A stretch of DNA of 43,504 bases from Gammaproteobacteria bacterium (GTDB taxonomy: Bacteria; Pseudomonadota; Gammaproteobacteria; JABCZS01): NCBI GenBank assembly GCA_013289085.1, contig JABDAR010000004.1, positions 69,184 through 112,687 of the forward strand, read 5' to 3'. The translations under genes and the position numbers were made by a program. The notes beneath the pieces were generated by a model. The model was not told where the DNA came from. It did not search any database and worked only from the letters and a program-made list of their open reading frames with translations. Of the stretch, positions 16,253-24,105 are shown piece after piece. How positions within the stretch are numbered: the stretch's first letter is position 1; each line of letters starts with the position of its first letter.

Positions 16253-19081
16253 ATGAAAAATATAACATTTTTAAAAACCCTGAGCAACGCCTACCAAACT
16301 TCCGAATCTCAACGCGTTGACGAACTTTTGGCGCATATTAAGCGTTATGACTCTGAGCTTATTGCCCAACATGCTAGAGAATTGATAGTTTTGGCGCGCG
16401 AGCGGTCTTCTGGTGGCTTATTACGGCATTTTTTACTGACTCATCAACTTTCTAGCCCTTTTGGCATCACTTTAATGTGTCTTGCGGAAAGCTTATTGCG
16501 GATTCCGGATAATGCTACTGCGCAGGCTTTATTAACTACGGTGGTTCATAATGGCTTACTTGCGAGTATTAGTTTGCCTGTGGTTAGGGAAGGGATACAG
16601 TTATTAGGTGGTCAGTTTGTGATGGGTGAGACTATTGATAAGGCATTAAAAGCTATGAAGGCGCCTTATCGATATTCTTTTGATATGTTGGGTGAGGCGG
16701 CTAAAACTGCGCTTGATGCTGAGCGTTATTTTGCTGCTTATAAACATGCGATTATTGCTTTATCTAAAGTTGAAAATGCTGGGATTTCGGTGAAATTATC
16801 GGCTTTGCATCCGCGTTATCAGTATTCACAATTATCGCGATTGCAAACTGAGTTGGTGCCTCGCATTATTGAATTGGCTGCTTTGGCTAAACAACATCAT
16901 ATTAGTATGACTATTGATGCTGAAGAAGCGGATCGTTTGCAATTATCTTTAATATTAATTAAACAAGTTTTAGCATCTAATGAATTAAATAATTGGGATG
17001 GATTTGGTTTGGCGGTGCAAGCTTATCATAAAGCTGCGCCGCAGGTGATCGATGTGTGCGAAGATTTTGCGAAAAAATATAAAAAACGGTTGATGGTGCG
17101 TTTGGTAAAAGGCGCTTATTGGGATACGGAAATTAAGCGCGCGCAAGAAGGTGGGTTTGCGCAGTATCCGGTTTATACGCGAAAAGTTTCTACTGATGTC
17201 AGTTATTTATTGTGTGCGCAGAAATTATTTAAATTGAAAGATTATTTTTACCCGCAATTAGCGACCCATAATGCTTATACGATTGCGGCGGTTTTGCAGA
17301 TGGCTGGGGAGAATAGAGATTTTGAGTTTCAGCGTTTGTATGGAATGGGGCAAAGTTTATATGATGTTTTGTTAAAACAAGAAAATGTGACTTGTCGGGT
17401 TTATGCGCCGGTTGGAGATTATCAGCATTTGCTGGCTTATTTGGTGCGTAGGATTTTAGAAAATGGCGCGAATAGTTCGTTTGTGCATCAGGTGGAGGAT
17501 CATGATATTGCAATTGAGGATTTGATTGTGGATCCTGTTTTGAAATTACAAAATTTAGAAGTGAAAGAGAATCCAAAGATTCCTTTGCCGGTGGATTTAT
17601 ATGGGGATTTGAGGAAAAACTCTGAGGGAATTGATTTTAGTGATCTTTCCCGTCATCCCCGTGTAGGCGGGGAACCATATCACGGAGTATTATCGAAGGA
17701 CTCTGGAATATGGTTCCCCGCCTACGCGGGGATGACGGCAAGAGCAAACAAATCTTTTTTAAACTGGTCATTACTTGATGTTAAACAACGTGCTGATTAT
17801 TTATTTTTCGCTGCTGATTTATTAGCTGAACATCAGCTTGAATTAATGAGCCTGCTTATCTATGAAGGCAAAAAAACTATTTTAGATGCACAAAGTGAAG
17901 TGCGTGAAGCGATAGATTATTGTCGTTATTATGCAAGTGAAGCCCTGCGAATAATGGAGCCTCAAATATTAACGGGTCCTACAGGTGAATCTAATACTTT
18001 AACATTACAAGGTCGTGGTGTTGCTGTGTGTATTAGTCCTTGGAATTTTCCACTTGCTATTTTTTTAGGGCAAATTGTTGCAGCTTTAGTGACTGGCAAT
18101 ACAGTGATTGCAAAGCCAGCAACACAAACACCGCACATTGCGGCGCGTGCGATAGAAATATTACATCAAGCCGGGATTCCTAAAGATGTGTTGCAATTAG
18201 TAATAGGCAGTGGCCGTGAAATTGGCGATGCTTTAACAAAAGATCCACATGTTGCTTTAGTCGTATTTACAGGTTCCCTTGAAACTGCGCAACATATTAA
18301 TCGTAATTTAGCAGCGCGTGAAGGCGCTATTGCCAGTTTCATTGCAGAAACAGGCGGACAAAATGCCATGATTGTCGATTCAAGTGCTTTATTAGAACAA
18401 GTGGTAACAGATGTTATTACCTCTGCATTTAATAGTGCAGGGCAACGTTGCAGTGCTTTACGTATATTATGCATTCAAGAGGAAATATTTGAACCGTGTA
18501 TAGAAATGTTACGCGGTGCCATGGCTGAATTAGTCTTAGGCGATCCCGATTTATTATCAACAGACGTGGGGCCCGTTATTGATGATAATGCCAAATCGGC
18601 ATTAGAGGCACATATTAATCAATTTAAAAAAATTGCAAAATTAATTTATCAAATGCCTATGCCTGATGTAATAGGTTCATTTGTTGCACCTTGTTTATTT
18701 GAAATAGATCATATCAGCATGTTAAAACATGAAGTCTTTGGACCTGTATTACATGTGATGCGCTATCAACGTAAGTATTTATCTGAACTTATTCAGGATT
18801 TAAATAATACCGGTTATGGTTTAACTTTAGGTATACACAGTCGTATTGAACCTTTTGTCAATAATATTATTGGCCATACTTTTGTGGGCAATAATTATGT
18901 GAATCGCAATATCATCGGCGCAGTGGTAGGTGTCCAGCCTTTTGGCGGCCAACATTGTTCTGGCACAGGTCCAAAAGCCGGTGGCCCGCATTATTTATCT
19001 CGCTTTGTTACTGAAAAAACAGTTACAATTAATACCGCCGCCATCGGTGGCAATCCTAGCTTATTAGATTTAGACGAATGA
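16253..19081 (+). CDS. putA: Bifunctional proline dehydrogenase / L-glutamate-gamma-semialdehyde dehydrogenase PutA
   Basis: Oxidises proline to glutamate in two steps, passing electrons through FAD to the quinone pool and making NADH. The proline dehydrogenase barrel (about 90-440) shows SVKLSALHPRY, RLVKGAYWDTEIKRAQ, ATHNAYT and LYGMGQ. The aldehyde dehydrogenase half (about 505-935) shows SPWNFPLAIF, ETGGQNAM and catalytic Cys733 in AGQRCSALR. There is no N-terminal ribbon-helix-helix domain, so this is the short form that does not repress its own gene. An 89-nt palindromic repeat is inserted in frame in the inter-domain linker (about residues 465-500), adding HPRVGGEP and WFPAYAGMT. No Shine-Dalgarno is visible at the ATG. 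Both active sites look intact. Confidence 0.95.
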   Translation: MKNITFLKTLSNAYQTSESQRVDELLAHIKRYDSELIAQHARELIVLARERSSGGLLRHFLLTHQLSSPFGITLMCLAESLLRIPDNATAQALLTTVVHNGLLASISLPVVREGIQLLGGQFVMGETIDKALKAMKAPYRYSFDMLGEAAKTALDAERYFAAYKHAIIALSKVENAGISVKLSALHPRYQYSQLSRLQTELVPRIIELAALAKQHHISMTIDAEEADRLQLSLILIKQVLASNELNNWDGFGLAVQAYHKAAPQVIDVCEDFAKKYKKRLMVRLVKGAYWDTEIKRAQEGGFAQYPVYTRKVSTDVSYLLCAQKLFKLKDYFYPQLATHNAYTIAAVLQMAGENRDFEFQRLYGMGQSLYDVLLKQENVTCRVYAPVGDYQHLLAYLVRRILENGANSSFVHQVEDHDIAIEDLIVDPVLKLQNLEVKENPKIPLPVDLYGDLRKNSEGIDFSDLSRHPRVGGEPYHGVLSKDSGIWFPAYAGMTARANKSFLNWSLLDVKQRADYLFFAADLLAEHQLELMSLLIYEGKKTILDAQSEVREAIDYCRYYASEALRIMEPQILTGPTGESNTLTLQGRGVAVCISPWNFPLAIFLGQIVAALVTGNTVIAKPATQTPHIAARAIEILHQAGIPKDVLQLVIGSGREIGDALTKDPHVALVVFTGSLETAQHINRNLAAREGAIASFIAETGGQNAMIVDSSALLEQVVTDVITSAFNSAGQRCSALRILCIQEEIFEPCIEMLRGAMAELVLGDPDLLSTDVGPVIDDNAKSALEAHINQFKKIAKLIYQMPMPDVIGSFVAPCLFEIDHISMLKHEVFGPVLHVMRYQRKYLSELIQDLNNTGYGLTLGIHSRIEPFVNNIIGHTFVGNNYVNRNIIGAVVGVQPFGGQHCSGTGPKAGGPHYLSRFVTEKTVTINTAAIGGNPSLLDLDE
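17650..17738. repeat. Palindromic repeat inserted in frame within putA
   Basis: Arms 17650-17680 and 17708-17738 are 31 nt each and complementary with one mismatch, around a 27-nt loop. The arm contains CCGTCATCCCCG and GGCGGGGAACCATAT. Read in the putA frame it encodes a stop-free peptide containing HPRVGGEP and WFPAYAGMT. A single arm of the same element lies between genes at 33892-33922. It sits between the two catalytic domains, where extra residues should be tolerated. Confidence 0.92.
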
Positions 19082-19087
19082 CCAACT

Positions 19088-19345
19088 ATGATAGAACCCG
19101 AAAAACCCTCTAAAAGTGAAAATAAGCGTGAAATGCATGCCCTGCAAAAGATGGGGGAAGTATTGGTTACCCTTAATGCTAATCAGCTGGCAGCTCTGGA
19201 TTTACCCGTTGATTTATTAAAAGCCATTAATGCCGCTAAATTGATTAGCAGTGATAAGGCGCTACGTCGCCAACACCAATTTATTGGTAAATTGATGCGT
19301 CGTATTGATGAAGATGTTTTGCTACGCATTAAGCGGGTTTGCTAA
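19088..19345 (+). CDS. DarP/YjgA-like (DUF615) protein, N-terminal half only
   Basis: An 85-residue protein matching the N-terminal half of the ribosome-associated YjgA/DarP family: SKSENKREMHALQKMGE, then LDLPVDLLKAINAAKLI and the RRQHQFIGKLMRRID stretch, which is the family's most recognisable segment. Typical members are about 170-190 residues; the C-terminal half is absent, and rlmKL starts at the stop codon (TAATG), so no continuation is possible downstream. In E. coli this protein binds pre-50S particles. Whether the short form is active is unknown. It follows putA by 6 nt and no good Shine-Dalgarno is seen. A neighbouring 23S rRNA methyltransferase fits a ribosome-assembly role. Confidence 0.7.
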   Translation: MIEPEKPSKSENKREMHALQKMGEVLVTLNANQLAALDLPVDLLKAINAAKLISSDKALRRQHQFIGKLMRRIDEDVLLRIKRVC

Positions 19346-21552
19346 TGGATTATGCCTATTTTGCCAATTGTCCTAGATTGATCGAAGGTTTGCTCAAAGA
19401 TGAACTTACACAATTAGGCGCAACTGATTGTAAAGAAACTTTAACGGGTGTTTATTTTAATGCAACACTTGAAACTGCTTATCGCATTTGCTTATGGTCG
19501 CGTTTAGCGAATCATGTGTTATTGCAATTAAAAACCATTGAAATTACTGATATTGCTTCAATTTCGCGCGGTGTTGCGAGTATTAATTGGCTGTCACATT
19601 TTTCTGCCGAGCATACTTTTAAAATAGATTTTTCCGGATTATCGGGTTTAATTCAAAATACTCAATATGGTTCGCAAGTGGTTAAAGATGCCATCGTTGA
19701 CGAGTTTCGTGCAAAAGTAGGGGAGCGGCCAAGTGTTGCGCTGAATGATCCTGATATTCGTATCAATGCGCATTTATACGGTGATAAATTAACTTTAAGT
19801 TTAGATTTATCCGGTGAGAGTTTACACAAACGAGGCTATCGCAGTGATGCGATGTTAGATGCGCCTATGAAAGAGAATTTAGCGGCGGCGCTTTTGATTC
19901 GATCAGGATTTGCACAAGATTGGCAACAATATCCTTATGTGATTGATCCGATGTGTGGTTCAGGGACTTTACTAATTGAAGCTGGTTTAATGGTGACGGA
20001 TACTGCGCCAGGTTTATTACGTAGAAAATTTGGATTTACTAAATGGTTAAAACATGATCCCAAATTATGGGATGTTTTAGTTACAGAAGCTGTTGAGAGA
20101 GAGAAACTAGGTTTGGCCAGGAAATTACCCGATATGCGCGGCTATGATGCGAGTCCGCGCGCAGTTTCGCAAGCTCGTGAAAATATAGAACATGCAGGTC
20201 TTGAAAATTTAATTGATATACAAGTGCGTGAATTATCACAATTAGTGCCGCCTACTCATCATGGTGATAAACCTGGGTTTTTAATTTCTAATCCGCCTTA
20301 TGGTGAGCGCTTGGGTGAGAGTGAGACTTTAAAACCTTTGTATCAATTTTTTGGGCAGCGATTGCGTGAGAAGTTTTTGAATTGGCAAGTGGCTTTGATT
20401 TTAGGTGATCCGGATTTGGGTAAAGTGATGGGGATTCGTGCGCGGAAGAATTATTCTTTTTTTAATGGGACTATTGCGTGTAGATTGTTGTTGATGAGTA
20501 TTACTCCAGAATGGTTTGTTTTTGAGAGAACTGCGGAGAAATCCCCCCGCCGAAGCGGCGGCCCCCTTTCTGAAGGGGGCGAAATTCCCCCCTTTATGAA
20601 AGGGGGGCTGCCCGAAGGGCAGGGGGGGATTTTTGCAAATCGCCTACGTAAAAATGTTAAAGCTTTAAAATCTTGGGTTCAAAAAAATAATATCCACGCT
20701 TATCGTGTCTACGACGCAGATATGCCAGAATATTCTGTAGCAATAGATATCTACAACGACTGGGCCCACGTTCAAGAATACACAGCGCCCAAAACCATAG
20801 ATCCAGAAAAATCCCAAGATCGCTTCAACCAAATTATTCAAGCCATTCCATCTGTATTAGACATTCCACCGGATCACATCGTCGTCAAACAACGTCGCCA
20901 ACAAAAAGATCATTCCCAATATGAAAAACTGAATGCGCAAAATAAATATATCACAGTAGAAGAGGGTAAATGTAAGTTACTTATCAATTTGCATGATTAC
21001 CTAGACACAGGCTTATTTTTAGATCACCGGCCTATGCGTTTACATTTAGCAAATATTGCGTCCAACAAAAAATTCTTAAATTTATTTTGTTACACAGGCG
21101 CAGTCACAGTGCACGCTGCCATGGGTGGCGCCAGATCAACTGTCAGCGTTGACATGTCTATCACATATACCAACTGGGCTCGAAGAAATTTAGCATTAAA
21201 TGGTTTAAGCGAAAGCTTGCATCGTGTGATACAAGCCGATTGTTTATCATGGCTTACCCAAAATAGAGAAAAATTCGATATTATTTTTCTAGATCCGCCC
21301 ACCTATTCACGATCAAAACGCATGGATGAAGATTTTGACATTCAACGTGATCATGTTGATTTAATCAGATTGTGCATGCAACATTTAAACCCAGATGGGA
21401 TATTATATTTTTCTAATAATTTTAGAAAATTCAAATTAGATGTTGAGGCGCTAGCAGATTTAGATATTAAGGATATCACACCAAAAACCATAGATAAAGA
21501 TTTTCAGCGTGATCCTAAAATTCACCATTGTTTTGAAATAACATGCAGATAG
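19345..21552 (+). CDS. rlmL: Fused 23S rRNA G2445 N2- / G2069 N7-methyltransferase RlmKL
   Basis: Two SAM-dependent 23S rRNA methyltransferases in one chain. The N-terminal THUMP and RlmL part has DPMCGSGT (from residue 201) and SNPPYGE (315-321). The C-terminal RlmK part has NLFCYTGAVTVHAA (about 580) and LDPPTYSRSKRM (about 648). The ATG at 19345 overlaps the upstream stop by one base (TAATG); a TTG six bases earlier is possible but the N-terminus MDYAYFANCPRLIEGLL fits the family better. A cluster of GC-rich hairpins (20539-20632) is inserted in frame between the two halves, adding a Gly/Pro-rich stretch at about 399-430. Total of 735 aa is normal for the fusion. It overlaps the next gene by 10 bp. 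Confidence 0.95.
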   Translation: MDYAYFANCPRLIEGLLKDELTQLGATDCKETLTGVYFNATLETAYRICLWSRLANHVLLQLKTIEITDIASISRGVASINWLSHFSAEHTFKIDFSGLSGLIQNTQYGSQVVKDAIVDEFRAKVGERPSVALNDPDIRINAHLYGDKLTLSLDLSGESLHKRGYRSDAMLDAPMKENLAAALLIRSGFAQDWQQYPYVIDPMCGSGTLLIEAGLMVTDTAPGLLRRKFGFTKWLKHDPKLWDVLVTEAVEREKLGLARKLPDMRGYDASPRAVSQARENIEHAGLENLIDIQVRELSQLVPPTHHGDKPGFLISNPPYGERLGESETLKPLYQFFGQRLREKFLNWQVALILGDPDLGKVMGIRARKNYSFFNGTIACRLLLMSITPEWFVFERTAEKSPRRSGGPLSEGGEIPPFMKGGLPEGQGGIFANRLRKNVKALKSWVQKNNIHAYRVYDADMPEYSVAIDIYNDWAHVQEYTAPKTIDPEKSQDRFNQIIQAIPSVLDIPPDHIVVKQRRQQKDHSQYEKLNAQNKYITVEEGKCKLLINLHDYLDTGLFLDHRPMRLHLANIASNKKFLNLFCYTGAVTVHAAMGGARSTVSVDMSITYTNWARRNLALNGLSESLHRVIQADCLSWLTQNREKFDIIFLDPPTYSRSKRMDEDFDIQRDHVDLIRLCMQHLNPDGILYFSNNFRKFKLDVEALADLDIKDITPKTIDKDFQRDPKIHHCFEITCR
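20539..20632. repeat. Hairpin cluster inserted in frame within rlmKL
   Basis: The outer arms AAATCCCCCC (20539-20548) and GGGGGGATTT (20623-20632) are perfect complements. Inside are four hairpins: CCGC-CGAA-GCGG, a GCCCCCTT/AAGGGGGC stem (20561-20580), CCCCCCTTT-ATG-AAAGGGGGG (20587-20607) and CTGCCC-GAA-GGGCAG (20608-20622). Translation stays open and yields a Pro/Gly-rich linker. The third hairpin is the same unit as the one ending hisH. Confidence 0.9.
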
Positions 21553-22568
21553 ATGTCATCATTATTGGCGCAGGTGCCGCTGGCCTTATGTGTGCTATAG
21601 AAGCAGGCAAACGTGGCAGGCGAGTGTTGTTATTAGATCATGCTCATAAAATTGGTAAGAAAATCTTAATGTCTGGCGGCGGGCGTTGTAATTTTACTAA
21701 TTATCATATTAGCCCTGAGTGTTATATTTCACATAATCCTCATTTTTGTAAATCTGCGCTTTCGCGTTATACGCAATGGAATTTTATTGAATTAGTTAAA
21801 AAATATAATATTGCATTTCATGAAAAAACTTTAGGGCAATTGTTTTGCGATCATTCTGCTAAAGATATTGTGAATATGTTATTGAGTGAAGCTGCGCTTG
21901 CGAATGTGGTGATTAAAACTGATGTTGAAATTTTTAAAATTTTTGAGGGATTTTCAGTCGAAACTTCAATTGGCAATTTCACCAGCGAATCATTAATCAT
22001 TGCAACAGGCGGCTTATCTATTCCTACTATGGGGGCTACGCCTTTTGGTTATAAAATAGCGCAGCAATTTGGGATTAAGGTTTGGCCAACACGCGCAGGA
22101 CTTGTGCCTTTAACTTTGCATGTAGAAGATAAAGAACGGCTAGCACCACTTTCAGGCGTGTCGACTTTAGTTAAAGTTTCATGCAATGAAATTTCTTTTA
22201 AAGAAAATTTATTATTTACCCATCGAGGATTAAGTGGACCTGCAATTTTACAAATTTCATCTTATTGGAAACCAGGCGAAGAAATTATCATTGAATTTTT
22301 AAGCGAACAATTGCCCAAACGTTTAGCTGCAATGGTTAATCCGCTCGAACCTTGGTATATCAAACCCAATGCCACAGAAGGCTATCGCACCGCAGAAGTC
22401 ACATTAGGCGGGGTAGATTGCGATGCCATTTCCTCAAAAACCATGGAATCCAATCATGTAAAAGGACTATATTTTATTGGTGAAGTATTAGATGTCACCG
22501 GCTGGTTAGGCGGTTATAATTTCCAATGGGCCTGGTCATCCGGTTGGGCCGCGGGGCAGGTGGTTTAA
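21543..22568 (+). CDS. HI0933/YhiN (BaiN-like) family flavoprotein, short form
   Basis: NAD(P)/FAD-dependent oxidoreductase of the HI0933 family; the physiological substrate is not established for most members. FAD-binding DVIIIGAGAAGLMCAIEAG is at the N-terminus, then SGGGRCNFTN, IIATGGLSIPTMGATPFG, THRGLSGPAILQ and the C-terminal block TEGYRTAEVTLGGVD, TMESNHVKGLYFIGEVLDV and GGYNFQWAWSSG. At 341 aa it is about 50-60 residues shorter than the usual 390-410. The gap lies around 250-275, between the IISS-type strand and WYIKPNATEGYR, where the family has a helical region. The frame is open and both FAD-binding ends are intact. It overlaps rlmKL by 10 bp and is probably co-transcribed. Confidence 0.88.
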   Translation: MQIDVIIIGAGAAGLMCAIEAGKRGRRVLLLDHAHKIGKKILMSGGGRCNFTNYHISPECYISHNPHFCKSALSRYTQWNFIELVKKYNIAFHEKTLGQLFCDHSAKDIVNMLLSEAALANVVIKTDVEIFKIFEGFSVETSIGNFTSESLIIATGGLSIPTMGATPFGYKIAQQFGIKVWPTRAGLVPLTLHVEDKERLAPLSGVSTLVKVSCNEISFKENLLFTHRGLSGPAILQISSYWKPGEEIIIEFLSEQLPKRLAAMVNPLEPWYIKPNATEGYRTAEVTLGGVDCDAISSKTMESNHVKGLYFIGEVLDVTGWLGGYNFQWAWSSGWAAGQVV

Positions 22569-22575
22569 ATAGATG

Positions 22576-22581
22576 TATAAT
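22576..22581 (+). promoter_or_regulatory. Consensus -10 upstream of the secreted chorismate-lyase-like gene
   Basis: A perfect TATAAT lies 64 bp before the ATG at 22646, just past the end of the flavoprotein gene. No good -35 is seen at standard spacing. Confidence 0.4.
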
Positions 22582-22645
22582 ACTGTCAGTCAAAAGAATT
22601 TTTTCTATCAAGACTAGAAAAGTTAAAGCAGGAGCATAATAAATA

Positions 22646-23332
22646 ATGCAGCTACTTTCGTTACGTAATATATTATGTTTTATATGCCTTGCTACAACCT
22701 TAACATCTTATGCAATATCAAAAAACGCAAATTGGAGTAATATAGAATTGCAACCATTAACGACATTTTTTACTAAGGAAAATATACCAGAATCCGCATG
22801 GCCGAATTTGGTTTATGTCAATGAGGCTGATTTGCCGACTATGGAAAAATCTATATTAACGCAACCCTTAGTAACTGCTGCGATAGCTGATTATTATCAA
22901 CGTACGCCTAAAATTCGTGAGCCTTTGCATATGGATGAGAAGATTGAGCAAAATCAATTTTATCGTGCGATTTTAATGATCGTTGATAATAATAGTAAAC
23001 GCGATGATGCGCTGCTTGCGGATACCCTTTATGAAAGTACCGTAGTGGAATTAGGCTTGATTTCTATTAATTTTTCAGCTTTGCCTGCAAATATGAACAA
23101 TGACATACGTAAAGGTGAAACGCCGTTTGGTGCGTTGCTGATGGAACATAAAATAGCGACGAAAAGTATCGATACTCGTTATTTCAAAATCAACTGCGAA
23201 TCACATTTAGCCCGCTATTTACAGTGTGAAATTGGACATACAGTTTATGGACGTAGTAACACCATCGTTAGACAAGATAACCAGCTTTGGGTGGCTAAAG
23301 TAGTGGAGATTTTATCTGGTATTGCTAGTTAA
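22646..23332 (+). CDS. Secreted protein with chorismate-lyase (UbiC)-like fold, tentative
   Basis: A 228-residue protein with a likely signal peptide (hydrophobic residues 7-20, probable cleavage after SYA at 22). The remainder resembles the chorismate pyruvate-lyase superfamily in order of elements: FYRAILMIVDN (about 107-117), then LADTLYESTVVEL, GETPFGALLMEH (about 157-168), and YGRSNTIVRQDNQLWVAKVVEIL near the C-terminus, which parallels the arm GRRS...G.PLLLTE of UbiC. The match is to the fold pattern and not close in sequence, and an exported UbiC would be unusual, so a catalytic role is uncertain. CAGGAGC lies about 12 nt upstream of the ATG. It could instead be an uncharacterised secreted protein. 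Confidence 0.5.
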   Translation: MQLLSLRNILCFICLATTLTSYAISKNANWSNIELQPLTTFFTKENIPESAWPNLVYVNEADLPTMEKSILTQPLVTAAIADYYQRTPKIREPLHMDEKIEQNQFYRAILMIVDNNSKRDDALLADTLYESTVVELGLISINFSALPANMNNDIRKGETPFGALLMEHKIATKSIDTRYFKINCESHLARYLQCEIGHTVYGRSNTIVRQDNQLWVAKVVEILSGIAS

Positions 23333-23389
23333 CTTAAATCATGGTAAAGTTAATTAAGTTTATAAACTAGGTGATTCATCAGAATAATT

Positions 23390-24034
23390 ATGTTTAATAA
23401 TCCAAAAAATCTTATAGAAGCCGTACAAAACGGTGACTTTAGTAGTGTTGCACATTTTTTAAAAACACCGGGTGTGAATGTTAATGTCACTGCTGATTCT
23501 GATGATCGGATGATGCTTGATGACGATGCTGTAGGTGATAGACAGGGTGCACCAGTGATCATTTTAGCTGCAAAAGAGGGCTACTCAGGAATAGTAGGAC
23601 TTTTGATAAAATCTGGCGCTGATATATATAAAACCGATAATTTAAACTATACCGCTTGGTATTATGCTGCATTAAATGGCAATAGAGAAAGTCTACAATA
23701 TTTGTTAGATGCGGGCGTTAATATTAATTCAAAAGATAAACAGGGCAGAACTGCATTATATGTGGCCAGTGAAAGCGGCAACGTACTTGCCGTGCAATTT
23801 TTACTGACTAAGGGTGCTGACATTAATATTACAGACAATAACGGTGTTGTTGTAGAACAGATAGCCAAACATAATGCAAAAATCATGAAAATTTTTAGTG
23901 ATTATCGGGCTCCTCCTTTGAGCGATATAAACTCCACTATTGTCAATAATCTAAAAACAGAGATTTGGAGCTTGAGCCGGCAAGCCGCTGAATATCAGAG
24001 ACAAAACAACCTCAATATTATTCGTTTTAAATAA
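23390..24034 (+). CDS. Ankyrin-repeat protein
   Basis: A 214-residue cytosolic-type protein with about three to four ankyrin repeats at residues 50-165; clear units are GAPVIILAAKEGYSGIVGLL, TAWYYAALNGNRESLQYLL and TALYVASESGNVLAVQFLL, each followed by the GA/GVDIN turn. The C-terminal 45 residues are not recognised. No signal peptide is present. The Shine-Dalgarno is weak, and a 12-bp perfect palindrome AGTTTATAAACT lies at 23357-23368, 22 bp before the ATG. Ankyrin proteins are common translocated effectors in Legionellales, but that role here is inference from neighbours. Confidence 0.8.
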   Translation: MFNNPKNLIEAVQNGDFSSVAHFLKTPGVNVNVTADSDDRMMLDDDAVGDRQGAPVIILAAKEGYSGIVGLLIKSGADIYKTDNLNYTAWYYAALNGNRESLQYLLDAGVNINSKDKQGRTALYVASESGNVLAVQFLLTKGADINITDNNGVVVEQIAKHNAKIMKIFSDYRAPPLSDINSTIVNNLKTEIWSLSRQAAEYQRQNNLNIIRFK

Positions 24035-24048
24035 ATCTTGAGCAATTA

Positions 24049-24066
24049 TAGTTAATGTAGTAACAT
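24049..24066 (+). repeat. Upstream direct repeat shared by the two tandem paralogs (copy 1)
   Basis: TAGTTAATGTAGTAACAT lies 39 nt before the first paralog and matches 15 of 18 bases of 25671-25688, which lies 30 nt before the second. It suggests that the duplication included a control region, perhaps a regulator site. Confidence 0.4.
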
Positions 24067-24105
24067 ATTTTCTCAAAGTATTCCATAACAATAAAAGGTA
24101 TTAAT

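Noticed and set aside
17639..17745. Idea that the repeat splits putA into two genes
   Set aside because: The frame is continuous through the palindrome and both domains keep their catalytic motifs, with no new start or ribosome-binding site after it.
17650..20632. CRISPR-like array suggested by repeated GC-rich blocks
   Set aside because: The blocks are palindromes of different families without regular spacers, and no cas gene is present.
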